Source: a virus. From it: a stretch of 39,262 bases of DNA. The notes under the pieces were generated by a model. That model worked only from the letters and a program-made list of their open reading frames with translations. It was not told the origin of the DNA and did no database searches. Positions 6,650-15,053 of the stretch are shown piece by piece. Positions within the stretch are counted from its first letter, which is position 1. Each line of letters begins with the position of its first letter. The stretch is taken from positions 1-39,262 of IMG/VR virus record IMGVR_UViG_3300025769_000300; one strand, 5' to 3'. A program made the translations under genes and the position numbers.

Positions 6650-7197
6650 TTTATATCACCATAACCCCATTCTGCATATATAAATTCTACACCGCAATTT
6701 TCTGCACATTGCATATCAACCATCATATCTCCAACATAAACGGTTTTTTCGGGTGTAGATTTACATTTTTCAATTGTGTATTCAAGTTGGTCACTGTGTG
6801 GTTTGCCTTTCATATTTTCTGAAGGACAGCACACATAATCAAACTTGGGGAAGAGTTTCAATACCATCTTTGTGCGGTCTTCTGATTTAGATGTCACAAT
6901 AGCCAACTTCGAACGGGTTTGTAGCATCAAAAGAGTTTCGCATATACCATTAAATGGTTTTATCAACTCCATATTAGTTTTACTAGTTTTGTCGTATATT
7001 TTTTTTATAGATTTATGATTTTTAGATATACCCAAATCCATCAAGATTACTTCAAAAGGTTTTCCGATATGTTTGAAGTACTCCTCAAAAGGTATATCAA
7101 TACCCTTTCTTTCCATAACAGTTGTCCATGATGTTTTCATGTTTTGTTTCGAATCAACCAAAACACCATCTAAATCAAATACAATCAACTCTTTCAT
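6604..7197 (-). CDS. HAD-superfamily phosphatase (subfamily IA-like)
   Basis: All four HAD motifs are present: motif I VFDLDGVLVDS (nucleophile Asp8, acid Asp10), motif II VTSK, motif III Lys in KGKPHSD, and motif IV GDMMVDM. A helical cap follows motif I, as in phosphoglycolate phosphatase or beta-phosphoglucomutase-like enzymes. The capless KdsC (Kdo-8-phosphate phosphatase) type is less likely. Length 197. The ATG overlaps the gp4 stop (ATGA), and its 3' end overlaps the cytidylyltransferase start by 46 bases. The pairing suggests it removes phosphate from the sugar that the next enzyme activates, but the substrate is inference. Confidence 0.88.
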   Translation of the reverse strand: MKELIVFDLDGVLVDSKQNMKTSWTTVMERKGIDIPFEEYFKHIGKPFEVILMDLGISKNHKSIKKIYDKTSKTNMELIKPFNGICETLLMLQTRSKLAIVTSKSEDRTKMVLKLFPKFDYVCCPSENMKGKPHSDQLEYTIEKCKSTPEKTVYVGDMMVDMQCAENCGVEFIYAEWGYGDIKCKNSIQNHKELLLV

Positions 7198-7637
7198 TTC
7201 TTACCCGGCACCAACTCATCTTCAGTGAGTATTCTAAATTTGTACTTTCTGTCCCTACAAAACGTTTCAGCCGCTCTAAACTTTGCAACATTAACATGGT
7301 ATGTCTTTAGTTCATTAAGATAACGTCTTGTTTTCCTTTTTTGTTCTTTTGGGGGAGACAGTTGTTTTTTAGGTTTAACTTCAATTATCTCTCTTACAGT
7401 TTTCTTATCGCTGGTAACATACTTAATATAAAAATCGGGAAAGTATCTATGCACTTTTCCATCTACGGGTGAAATGTACGGTATGATGATTTCTTCTGAA
7501 TTCCATTCTATTATCGATGGGTTTTCATCACAATATACCATAAAACGTCTTTCCCACAAAGACCTAAATATTATATTTGTTGGGTCACCTTTGTATTTTT
7601 TATAGTTTATCGGCCGAAACTTTCCTGAGTATGCCAT
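7194..7637 (-). CDS. 4: gp4-like head completion protein (PD-(D/E)XK nuclease fold)
   Basis: A 147-residue homologue of T4 gp4 (also called gp50; 150 residues), needed to finish the DNA-filled head before tail joining. The N-terminal MAYSGKFRPINYKKYKGDPT and I.FRSLWE blocks are diagnostic. A nuclease-like core is visible: Glu29, Asp68 in RYFPDF and Glu86-x-Lys88 in IIEVKPKKQ. I chose the ATG at 7637; a TTG three codons upstream would add MVK but is less likely. It is the first gene of the minus-strand operon, 30 bases below a CCTAAATA box at 7668-7675. Confidence 0.9.
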   Translation of the reverse strand: MAYSGKFRPINYKKYKGDPTNIIFRSLWERRFMVYCDENPSIIEWNSEEIIIPYISPVDGKVHRYFPDFYIKYVTSDKKTVREIIEVKPKKQLSPPKEQKRKTRRYLNELKTYHVNVAKFRAAETFCRDRKYKFRILTEDELVPGKK

Positions 7638-7644
7638 TTTAACC

Positions 7645-7652
7645 AATAAATA
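7645..7652 (+). promoter_or_regulatory. Late promoter-like box AATAAATA for the gp48 operon
   Basis: AATAAATA fits the NATAAATA late motif described for T4-like cyanophages. It ends 30 bases before the gp48 ATG (7683), and an AGGA ribosome site lies between. It is mirrored by a minus-strand box the same distance from gp4. Confidence 0.6.
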
Positions 7653-7667
7653 ACAATATATAACACT

Positions 7668-7675
7668 TATTTAGG
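7668..7675 (-). promoter_or_regulatory. Late promoter-like box CCTAAATA for the gp4 operon
   Basis: The minus strand reads CCTAAATA, one mismatch from NATAAATA, ending 30 bases before the gp4 ATG at 7637. A related ACTAAATA box lies 33 bases before the fibre gene at 35557. The weaker match lowers confidence. Confidence 0.45.
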
Positions 7676-7682
7676 AACTATT

Positions 7683-8768
7683 ATGGGTCTGATTAACACT
7701 CTTTTAGATAAAGTAAACCAAGCAAACTCTGCTTTAGAAACCACAAAGGGTATAAAAAGTAAGATTGCCGGATTTACCAAAGACTCTGCAAATTTTGTTG
7801 ATGAACTAAAAGAGCAAGCGGCTGAATCAGAAAGAACATTGCAAAAGAGACGTGCTTCTTTAGAAAAAAGTGTCGATGCAGCAAACTCATCTAAAAAATT
7901 TGCCACACAAACAGCATCTTCTTCGTTTGTTGAGATACAATACCCCCTACAAGATGGTCTAGAAAATTTTATAGTATTCAGAACTAGACCTAGAAAAAAG
8001 AGAGATGGTGAGAATGGTAGAAATTTACTCTCTGATGAATCTGTAGAAATTGCATTATATGTGCCTGATGCTCTTATTAGTACTGCAAATGTTGGATACA
8101 AGGCTGAAGGTGTTGGTACCTTTACTAGAGGTGCATTAGCAGTATTCGACAGAGGGATGTCCGTTGAAGCTTTAAAACAGGCAGGAGAAGAAATTGTAAA
8201 TGTTGCTGGTACAGCAATAAACAAAATGATTAATGCAGCAACAGGTGATGTTGTCAACTTTGTTCAGGGTCAAGCGGTAAACCCAATGCAAGAACAGATG
8301 TTGGATGGTGTTGGTTTTCGTTCATTCAATTTTGAATATCAGTTTTGGCCAAAAACTCCTGATGAAGCAAACATGGTTCAACAAATAATCTACTATTTTA
8401 GAACTGCTATGTTACCAGATACTTTTGGTGCAGCTGATGAATCAGAAGCAGAAACCTTTTTCAACTACCCGAATATTTTCGATGTGGAATTTGAAGGTCC
8501 GGTCAAAGACACGGTTGATGGATTTTTACCTATGGTCTGCACAAAATGTGATGTTGACCATTTTGGGGGCACAAAGTTTGCTACATTTTACGATGGACAA
8601 CCAATCCACACCAATATGTCTTTATCGTTTACGGAAATCAAGATTTTGACTCAAGAAACATATAATCAAATTGCTTCAGGTAAAAAGTTTAGTAAATTTG
8701 CGAATGATGATATAGGTGGTGGTTCAGTTGGGTTACTTGACCGAAGCACCGCTGGAGGTGATGGCTAA
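7683..8768 (+). CDS. 48: gp48-like baseplate tail tube cap
   Basis: 361 residues, nearly the length of T4 gp48 (364). It begins with a helical, charged region (about residues 1-80), followed by a beta-rich tail-tube-like body with I.YPLQDGLENFIVF and a central GFRSFNFEYQFWPKTPDEA segment typical of this tube-fold family. It caps the hub and, with gp54, starts the tail tube. First gene of the plus operon, with AGGA 6 bases before the ATG. Its stop lies at the start of gp53: the two genes share one base (TAATG). Confidence 0.85.
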   Translation: MGLINTLLDKVNQANSALETTKGIKSKIAGFTKDSANFVDELKEQAAESERTLQKRRASLEKSVDAANSSKKFATQTASSSFVEIQYPLQDGLENFIVFRTRPRKKRDGENGRNLLSDESVEIALYVPDALISTANVGYKAEGVGTFTRGALAVFDRGMSVEALKQAGEEIVNVAGTAINKMINAATGDVVNFVQGQAVNPMQEQMLDGVGFRSFNFEYQFWPKTPDEANMVQQIIYYFRTAMLPDTFGAADESEAETFFNYPNIFDVEFEGPVKDTVDGFLPMVCTKCDVDHFGGTKFATFYDGQPIHTNMSLSFTEIKILTQETYNQIASGKKFSKFANDDIGGGSVGLLDRSTAGGDG

Positions 8769-9475
8769 TGGCAACGAAATTTTTTAAAAATTTTCCTGAA
8801 ATATCATATCCTATTGATAACCAAATCATCAAAATTAAGGATTATTTCAAAAAGGCTAGAATCGATGATTCATCTTTAGACCAAATTGTTGAGTATACAT
8901 TCTATGAACTGGAAGAGGGTGATAGACCGGATGTTGTTGCGTCTAAACTTTATGGGAATAGTGAGTTAAACTGGACTTTCTTTTTAGTTAATGATATTTC
9001 AAATTACTATGAGTGGTACAAATGGCCATCAGTTTTTGAAAATTATATTGAAGAAAAATATTCGGGTTTTGTTTTAGTTGCTCAGAACACATCAGATATT
9101 ATAACTCCAACAAACAAATTTTTAATGGGTGAAACTGTCCGTACCACTACAGGTTTTGGGAACATAAAATGTGTGGAACCTACATTCAAAAGAATAGCTG
9201 TAGACAATGTTACAGGTGTTTTTAAATCTTCGCAAAGTTTGACTGGTGCTATCAGTGAAAAAGAGTTTTCGATATATGAAGTACAAGAACATCGAGATGC
9301 AACAGCGTATTTTACAGATGGTAAAAAAAGAAGTACTGTTTCCACTAATGGGTGGACAAAAGTTTCTTATTATGATATGGAAACAGAAATAAATGAATCA
9401 CGTAGATTCATAAAAGTCATCAAACCTTCTAGGATTAAATCTGTAGTTAATCAATTCGAAAAGGTTATGTCATAG
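8768..9475 (+). CDS. 53: gp53-like baseplate wedge subunit
   Basis: 235 residues against 196 in T4. The diagnostic N-terminal block is present: F.NFPEISYP, then YELEEGDRPDVVASKLYGN and LNWTFFLVNDI, the LysM-like wedge part of gp53, at about residues 50-80. The extra C-terminal region (about residues 100-200) is beta-rich. gp53 helps join wedges around the hub. It overlaps both neighbours by one base, and gene 53 stays close to gene 4 as in T4. Confidence 0.9.
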   Translation: MATKFFKNFPEISYPIDNQIIKIKDYFKKARIDDSSLDQIVEYTFYELEEGDRPDVVASKLYGNSELNWTFFLVNDISNYYEWYKWPSVFENYIEEKYSGFVLVAQNTSDIITPTNKFLMGETVRTTTGFGNIKCVEPTFKRIAVDNVTGVFKSSQSLTGAISEKEFSIYEVQEHRDATAYFTDGKKRSTVSTNGWTKVSYYDMETEINESRRFIKVIKPSRIKSVVNQFEKVMS

Positions 9476-10917
9476 TGGAATCTGCAAATTATAAACAAGG
9501 TGAATTTACAGTAGATTCTATATCTATTGTAAATCAGGATGGTGAATCTGCCGACATATCCAAACTTGTCGTTGGTTTCAATATGTTCGAATCCATCTAT
9601 AAAAAATTTTGCACAGCTGAATTGGCCATCCTAGATGGTCTAGACATTTTGAAATACTATAAAATGTCAGGACAAGAATACGTTAGAATTTCAGTTAGAC
9701 AAAAAGAAGGTGTTGGTGAATCATCTGATAGTGAATTTAGTATAGATAAAACTTTCAGAGTTTACAAAATAGAAAACGTTCAAAGACCTCAAGAATTAGT
9801 CCAAACATATGTCATGAAACTTTGTGACCCAAGGATGTTTTTTTGTCGAAGAAAACGTATTAGTAAAACTATGAGGGGTTCTTATGATGAAATGTTACAG
9901 AGAATTTTATTGGAGGACGGACATTTTCTACCGCAAGAATTTGACTATTGGGAAAAGACTTCCCCATCTAATCACCAGTTTATATCACCAAATTGGACGA
10001 TATCATCACTCATTGATTTCCTAACTTCCGAGTCATCAATATTAAATGGTCCATATAAAAACGGCATGTTTTTTTACCAAACACTGAATGGTGGATTTAG
10101 GTACCAAGACATATCTACTATGTTTAAGTTGGAATTTCCTATAGAATTTTCTTACAAACCTAGAAATGCAGAAATAGATACGGATAAACAAGATTTAAAC
10201 TCACCAACAGGTCTTAACACGCAAATACTTGCAATAGAAAAACCTCATGTTTTCGATACCATGAAAGGTACAATAAACGGCATGTATTCTGCATTTATGA
10301 AAGTTTATAACCCCATAAAGAAAATTGAAGAAGATAACTTCTATGATATGAAAGAGGTATACGAAAGAAGTGGTCATCTTTCTGGATACCCTCTACTTAG
10401 ATTGGATGAAAATGAGAAAGTATTGACAACAGAAAATCAGGTCGATAAACAGATTTCACCTAAAGTTTCTGAAGTTGACATAGACTTGGCTCCAAACAAA
10501 AATTTGTTTTCTACCATGGTTTATGAGACCACTATGGTTCACCCATTTGATGATTCCACTGATGTCGATTCTCCCGAAACTTTTCGGGGATTAGAAAATA
10601 AAGACTCATCATCTTTGGAAAGAAATGCTTTAATGCAAATTTTAGATAATAATAAGGTTTTGGTGACTATACCTTTTCGAACTGATATAACGTGCGGCAC
10701 AATTATAAAACTACTTATGCCACCAGCTGAAAGTAACACTAATTTTTCACCAGATGAACTGAATGATAATAGGTATCTGATAACTGCAATAAACATTGAA
10801 GGTAATCCTTTGGAATACATAGGATATTGTCATTTGGAATGTGTTAAAGAAAGTTATGCAGCTGATATTATGCAAGTAAAACCTTTAGATAATTCACAGG
10901 ACCCCGAAAATGTATAA
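9475..10917 (+). CDS. 27: gp27-like baseplate hub protein (480 aa)
   Basis: Starts with GTG sharing its G with the gp53 TAG stop. The N-terminal half has the hub pattern seen in gp27/gpD-like proteins: F.MFESIYKKFCTAELAILDG, YYKMSGQEYVRISVR and a later FRVYKIENV....ELVQTYVMKLCDP. Located directly before gp5, the partner of gp27 in T4. T4 gp27 has 391 residues; the extra length is in the C-terminal half. The match is by pattern and position rather than strong identity, so it may be described elsewhere only as a structural protein. Confidence 0.7.
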   Translation: MESANYKQGEFTVDSISIVNQDGESADISKLVVGFNMFESIYKKFCTAELAILDGLDILKYYKMSGQEYVRISVRQKEGVGESSDSEFSIDKTFRVYKIENVQRPQELVQTYVMKLCDPRMFFCRRKRISKTMRGSYDEMLQRILLEDGHFLPQEFDYWEKTSPSNHQFISPNWTISSLIDFLTSESSILNGPYKNGMFFYQTLNGGFRYQDISTMFKLEFPIEFSYKPRNAEIDTDKQDLNSPTGLNTQILAIEKPHVFDTMKGTINGMYSAFMKVYNPIKKIEEDNFYDMKEVYERSGHLSGYPLLRLDENEKVLTTENQVDKQISPKVSEVDIDLAPNKNLFSTMVYETTMVHPFDDSTDVDSPETFRGLENKDSSSLERNALMQILDNNKVLVTIPFRTDITCGTIIKLLMPPAESNTNFSPDELNDNRYLITAINIEGNPLEYIGYCHLECVKESYAADIMQVKPLDNSQDPENV

Positions 10918-12160
10918 ACATTTTTTTGGAATAGTTGAAGACAGGAATGACCCTTTACAGATAGGCAGGGTAAGAGTTCGTATATACGGCATTCATACTG
11001 ATTCGAAATTGAACATTGCTAGTGCAGATTTACCGTGGGCCCAAGTACTTTTACCCACAACATCTGCCGGTGTATCTGGTATGGGAACCCAACATGGATT
11101 AGTGGAGGGGTCTACAGTATTTGGTTTTTTTAGAGATTCTGATACTTGTCAAGACCCTGTGGTTGTTGCCTCATCATCTGGATATCCAACATCCGGCACA
11201 AAAGAAACAGTAACAGATGAATTGATATCAAGAAGTGTTGAGCTAGGATTCAATGACCCTCGTAGGTTGACAGTTGAAGATTATGTCGATACCCCTGATG
11301 GACCAAATCCACCCCAAGATTCTAGAAGACCCCATGGACTCACTCTTGCGATGGACACTGCACCTAAAAGTCCAGAAACTATTGATGTGAAATATGATGC
11401 AACAGGTTCAACTATCACTGAGTATGAAGTAAAGGAAGAAGATTTACCTTGGTATCCACTATACACCGATGATTCTGATTTGTCAAGTTTTGCTAGAGGG
11501 GGCACTTTAGATAAAAACATTAACGAATCTTTGCAGGAAAATATCACGGGTGGTGAGATGCAGATACCAGATTCTCCTGCAGCACCCGTATATCCCTTCA
11601 ATAAGGTCACACAGACTGAATCTGGACACGTATTTGAGGTAGATGATACTATGGGTGCAGAACGTATTAGTACTTACCATAGGTCAGGTACGTTCCAAGA
11701 GATACACCCAGATGGTTCTATTGTTCATCGTATAGTCAATGATAATAACCAAGTCGTTTGTAAGGATAACAAACTCTATATTGCTGGGAACTATGATGTC
11801 ATAGTAGAAAAGGGTAATGTGACAATTAATGTCAATACAGGCGACGTTAATATGACAGTAGCACAAGGTAATGTTACCTCAACAGTTACAAAAGGAAACT
11901 TCACAGGAACAATCGGTGGAACAACGGATGTTACTTCAGAAGGTAAGATTACAATTACTGGTAAATCGGGGACTGAAATCGTATCAGACACAAAGATTTC
12001 GGGTACACTCAACGTAACTGGGGCACAAACAAACGATTCTACTATTGTTGCAAAAGATACCATAACAGATAAGGGTGCAACACTTGCCACCCATACACAC
12101 AAGACTAAAGTTACTAGTGGTTCAAGTGCAGGTTCATATGAATCTAATAAACCGAGTTAA
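10910..12160 (+). CDS. 5: gp5-like baseplate central spike without lysozyme domain
   Basis: 416 residues. The N-terminal OB-fold is clear: FGIVEDRNDPLQIGRVRVRI, then LPWAQVLLP and the G.QHG.VEGS.VFGFF block (about residues 1-95). A variable middle follows, then an OB/spike junction (KVTQTESGHVFEVDDT) and a C-terminal beta-helix of short repeats with V/G at regular spacing (about residues 290-390), as in T4 gp5C. The T4 lysozyme domain is absent. The C-terminus has a THTHK motif like the metal-binding tips of P2 gpV-type spikes, and ends SYESNKPS. Starts 8 bases inside the hub gene. Confidence 0.9.
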   Translation: MYKHFFGIVEDRNDPLQIGRVRVRIYGIHTDSKLNIASADLPWAQVLLPTTSAGVSGMGTQHGLVEGSTVFGFFRDSDTCQDPVVVASSSGYPTSGTKETVTDELISRSVELGFNDPRRLTVEDYVDTPDGPNPPQDSRRPHGLTLAMDTAPKSPETIDVKYDATGSTITEYEVKEEDLPWYPLYTDDSDLSSFARGGTLDKNINESLQENITGGEMQIPDSPAAPVYPFNKVTQTESGHVFEVDDTMGAERISTYHRSGTFQEIHPDGSIVHRIVNDNNQVVCKDNKLYIAGNYDVIVEKGNVTINVNTGDVNMTVAQGNVTSTVTKGNFTGTIGGTTDVTSEGKITITGKSGTEIVSDTKISGTLNVTGAQTNDSTIVAKDTITDKGATLATHTHKTKVTSGSSAGSYESNKPS

Positions 12161-12168
12161 CGTTGGAG

Positions 12169-12176
12169 TATAAATA
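12169..12176 (+). promoter_or_regulatory. Late promoter-like TATAAATA box abutting the gp25 start
   Basis: TATAAATA is followed by GATAG and the ATG at 12182, a 5-base gap. No Shine-Dalgarno lies at normal distance (GGAG is 13 bases away, before and into the box). A T4-type late start would fall on the A of ATG, giving a leaderless transcript. Confidence 0.5.
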
Positions 12177-12181
12177 GATAG

Positions 12182-12595
12182 ATGGTCGATATAGTCAACG
12201 AAGGTAGGAAGGTTGCTGTAGTAAATAAATTCACAGATTTGGATTTATTTTTTTCTGCACATCCTATTACGGGAGACGTTACAAAAAGAACTGATTCTGA
12301 TGCAATAAAGAGGTCAGTGCGTAATATTGTAGAATGTAATAAGTATGAGAGGCCGTTCAAACCAAATTTTGGATGTTCTTTAAGAGATAGACTTTTTACA
12401 TTAGATACCGACAGAAGAATCAATCGTCTAAAAAGAGAAATTATTGAACAAATAGAATCACTAGAACCTAGAGTAACTGATGTTCAAGTAAACCTATCCA
12501 CAGAAAACAATACCCTAAATGTGACGGTGTACTATATTATAAAAAATGGATATAGGGATGACAAGATTAGTGTAAATATTACAAGGGTCAGATAA
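12182..12595 (+). CDS. 25: gp25-like baseplate wedge subunit
   Basis: 137 residues, close to T4 gp25 (132). It has the family blocks FTDLDLFFSAHPITGDV, AIKRSVRNIV, and the KPNFGCSLRDRLF motif corresponding to the conserved P.FG..L...LFE region. This lysozyme-like fold, shared with type VI secretion TssE, forms the wedge core with gp6 and gp53. It ends at the first base of gp6 (TAATG overlap). Confidence 0.95.
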   Translation: MVDIVNEGRKVAVVNKFTDLDLFFSAHPITGDVTKRTDSDAIKRSVRNIVECNKYERPFKPNFGCSLRDRLFTLDTDRRINRLKREIIEQIESLEPRVTDVQVNLSTENNTLNVTVYYIIKNGYRDDKISVNITRVR

Positions 12596-14472
12596 TGACT
12601 GTAAAAAGTTCAAATGTAAACGTAACTGATATAGATTTCGAAGATATATCAAGAAATCTGAAATCGTACTTGAGTGGTCAAGAGGAATTCAAAGATTACA
12701 ACTTTGAAGGTTCCACTTTGTCTATTCTAATAGACCTTTTGACATATAGTTCACATATTGCTTCATTGAATACCAACATTGCAGTTTCAGAATTGTTCCT
12801 CGATTCTGCCCAAATTAGGAAAAACGTAGTATCAAGAGCAAAAGACTTGGGGTTTATTCCAGGTAGTGAAACTGCATCTACTGCAAAAATCAACCTTAGT
12901 GTTAATGGTGTTTTGGACGTAAATGGTAATCAACCATCAGTAAATGATATGATTTTACCTTTGGGTTCTAAATTTGAAACTGTTTACGATGGTACAACGT
13001 TCACTTTTGTCACCACTAATACATATAAACCAACACAAAATGGACAGTCTTATCTGTACGATGGGATTCAAATTTCTCAAGGTGTTTGGGTTGAAGACGT
13101 GTTTGTTTTTGACTCACAAGTTAAGTCTAGTAAATTCGTCCTTTCAAATCAAAGAGCAGATAGAAATAAATTCTACGTTGATGTTCTTTCTGGTGGCACC
13201 ACTATAACATACTCTTTAGCCGTAGAAGTTAATGAAGTGACAACGACTTCTGAAGTATATTATCTCCAAGAGAATGAAGACGGATTCACCGAAATTTATT
13301 TTGGGGATGGGTTTTTGGGTAAACAATTACTTGATGGTGATATTATAACAGTAAGATATCTTGTTGTTGACACAATACATGCAAATGGTGCTCGTTCTTT
13401 TAATTTTATAGATTCTGTTGGTGGTTTTACTAATGCTACTATAGGTGTAGTAGAAAATGCTAACGGTGGTTCAGAAAAAGAAACAATTGATTCAATTAAA
13501 TTTAAAGCAACTAAGTTCTATACGTCTCAGAATAGATTGGTTACATTGAACGATTACAAATCAAAAATTGCCGAGTACTACCCCAATGCAGATGCAGTTG
13601 CAGTTTGGGGTGGGGAAGACAATGACCCACCTGAGTATGGTAAAGTATTTGTTGCAATCAAACCACAGAATTCTGACTACTTGACTGAGAATGAAAAGTT
13701 TGAAGTTAGACAAAATCTTAATCGTCTCAATATGTTAACAGTTAGACCTGAAGTAATTTCTCCTGAGTTAATTTCCATTTTGGTCACTACTAATTTTAAA
13801 TATAACAAAAATGCAACTTCTTTGTCACAAGGTGAGTTGGAAAATCTCGTAACGAATCAAATTCTTGAATGGGATAATAGATTTTTGAACAACTTCGATT
13901 CTATATTCAGACACTCTAACTTAGTTTCCTTTATTGACCAAACAAATGCATCAATTCTTTCAAACATTACTAACATTCGTTTGAGAAAAACTATTTTACC
14001 ACCATCATCTGATAACATATCTACAGGTTATGTTATCAATTTCGGCAATCCTTTTTATCATCCTGTTGATGGTTATAATAGTGACGCGGGTGGTATTCTA
14101 TCCACAGATGGATTTTACGTTTCTGGTGATAGTATAAATAAGCAATACTTCGATGAGGATGGTATGGGTAATCTTCGAAGGTATATAATTTCAGGTTCAT
14201 CGAGAATTTATAGAGATTTGGTTGCTGGTACAGTTGATTACACTAAAGGTAGAATCGAAATCAATTCTATAAACATAACTGATACTGAATCTGGAACAAA
14301 AAGAATTAGTTTCACTATTATCCCAGCATCATATGATGTTGTTGCTGTGAGAGGAAATCTTATCGATATAGCTTCAGAAGGCATTAAAGTCGAGGGAAGT
14401 GTTGATACAATTTCTAGTGGTGAGACTAGTGCTGGTGTTGGGTTTACAACAACTCAAGTAACCGAATATTAA
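12595..14472 (+). CDS. 6: gp6-like baseplate wedge subunit
   Basis: 625 residues against 660 in T4. The N-terminus has the usual Phe-Glu-Asp-Ile-...-LKSYLSGQEEFKDYNFEGST segment, then YSSHIASLNTNIAVSELFLD and a RKNVVSRAKDLGFIP block, the core of gp6/J-like wedge proteins. The iris-forming C-terminal part follows. It is next to gp25, its wedge partner. No membrane segments. The gene is followed by a 67-base gap before the next one. Confidence 0.95.
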   Translation: MTVKSSNVNVTDIDFEDISRNLKSYLSGQEEFKDYNFEGSTLSILIDLLTYSSHIASLNTNIAVSELFLDSAQIRKNVVSRAKDLGFIPGSETASTAKINLSVNGVLDVNGNQPSVNDMILPLGSKFETVYDGTTFTFVTTNTYKPTQNGQSYLYDGIQISQGVWVEDVFVFDSQVKSSKFVLSNQRADRNKFYVDVLSGGTTITYSLAVEVNEVTTTSEVYYLQENEDGFTEIYFGDGFLGKQLLDGDIITVRYLVVDTIHANGARSFNFIDSVGGFTNATIGVVENANGGSEKETIDSIKFKATKFYTSQNRLVTLNDYKSKIAEYYPNADAVAVWGGEDNDPPEYGKVFVAIKPQNSDYLTENEKFEVRQNLNRLNMLTVRPEVISPELISILVTTNFKYNKNATSLSQGELENLVTNQILEWDNRFLNNFDSIFRHSNLVSFIDQTNASILSNITNIRLRKTILPPSSDNISTGYVINFGNPFYHPVDGYNSDAGGILSTDGFYVSGDSINKQYFDEDGMGNLRRYIISGSSRIYRDLVAGTVDYTKGRIEINSINITDTESGTKRISFTIIPASYDVVAVRGNLIDIASEGIKVEGSVDTISSGETSAGVGFTTTQVTEY

Positions 14473-14485
14473 TATGTTTAAGTGA

Positions 14486-14500
14486 TCAGGAGTCCCCTGA
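14486..14500. other. Small inverted repeat between gp6 and the 165-aa gene
   Basis: TCAGG, loop AGTCC, CCTGA: a 5-bp stem with a 5-base loop in the 67-base gap after gp6. No T-run follows, so it is not a convincing terminator. It could be a processing site or chance. The rest of the gap holds only the strong ribosome site of the next gene. Confidence 0.25.
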
Positions 14501-14539
14501 GTAGTTTCCCATTAACTTGGATTATAAAAGGAGAAAAAA

Positions 14540-15037
14540 ATGGCAGATAAGAAAATTACTGCACTAACACAAGTCTCCGATGCCGATATTGGTGCAGATG
14601 ACTTGTTACACATTGTTGACGCCCCTGGTGGTACACCAGTCAATAAAAAGATGACGATTGGTCAATTGTTTGAAAACATTCCTACTTTTCTTGCGGTTGA
14701 TGACATCACAACTTTGAGTGCGGCTTCAGCCACAAACCTTGCTGCATCTTTTGCTACCGCTATCGATGGCGCTGGTTGGAGTGCTGATGGTATTTACACT
14801 CTTGATGATGGAACTGACGTAGGTCAAATCAAATTCATCTATATGAAAACTGAACCAAATGGTTCTTTGTACGCAGCTAGAATCACTGTATCTTCATGGG
14901 GATATAGCACAGATACAACAGAACAAATTGTCATGGATACTCGTGGCATGGGTGTTATTTGTTTCTGGGATGGTTCCAATTGGTTCCCCATTGCCCGTAT
15001 GGATGCGGCCGATGGCACTGACCCAACAATCACCTAA
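14540..15037 (+). CDS. Small fibre-like virion protein (165 aa)
   Basis: The N-terminus (KKITALTQVSDADIGADDLL, then HIVDAPGGTPVNKKMTIGQLF) is the common start of phage fibre or tail-spike proteins that anchor to a baseplate. The rest is a compact beta-rich domain with a GVICFWDGSNWFP segment. The gene has one of the strongest ribosome sites in the window (AAAGGAGAAAAAA then ATG). It is inserted between gp6 and gp7, which are adjacent to other wedge genes in T4. The role as a short fibre or collar protein is inference. Confidence 0.65.
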   Translation: MADKKITALTQVSDADIGADDLLHIVDAPGGTPVNKKMTIGQLFENIPTFLAVDDITTLSAASATNLAASFATAIDGAGWSADGIYTLDDGTDVGQIKFIYMKTEPNGSLYAARITVSSWGYSTDTTEQIVMDTRGMGVICFWDGSNWFPIARMDAADGTDPTIT

Positions 15038-15053
15038 TAGAGGTAGCTTTTAA

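Noticed and set aside
6604-7197. Calling the HAD protein KdsC (Kdo-8-phosphate phosphatase)
   Set aside because: KdsC proteins are capless with a different motif I context; this protein has a helical cap after motif I and looks like subfamily IA. Only the phosphatase class is supported.
7667-8257. Minus-strand open frame of 196 codons opposite gp48
   Set aside because: It is antisense to a clear gp48 homologue, lacks a ribosome site, and crosses the divergent promoter region.
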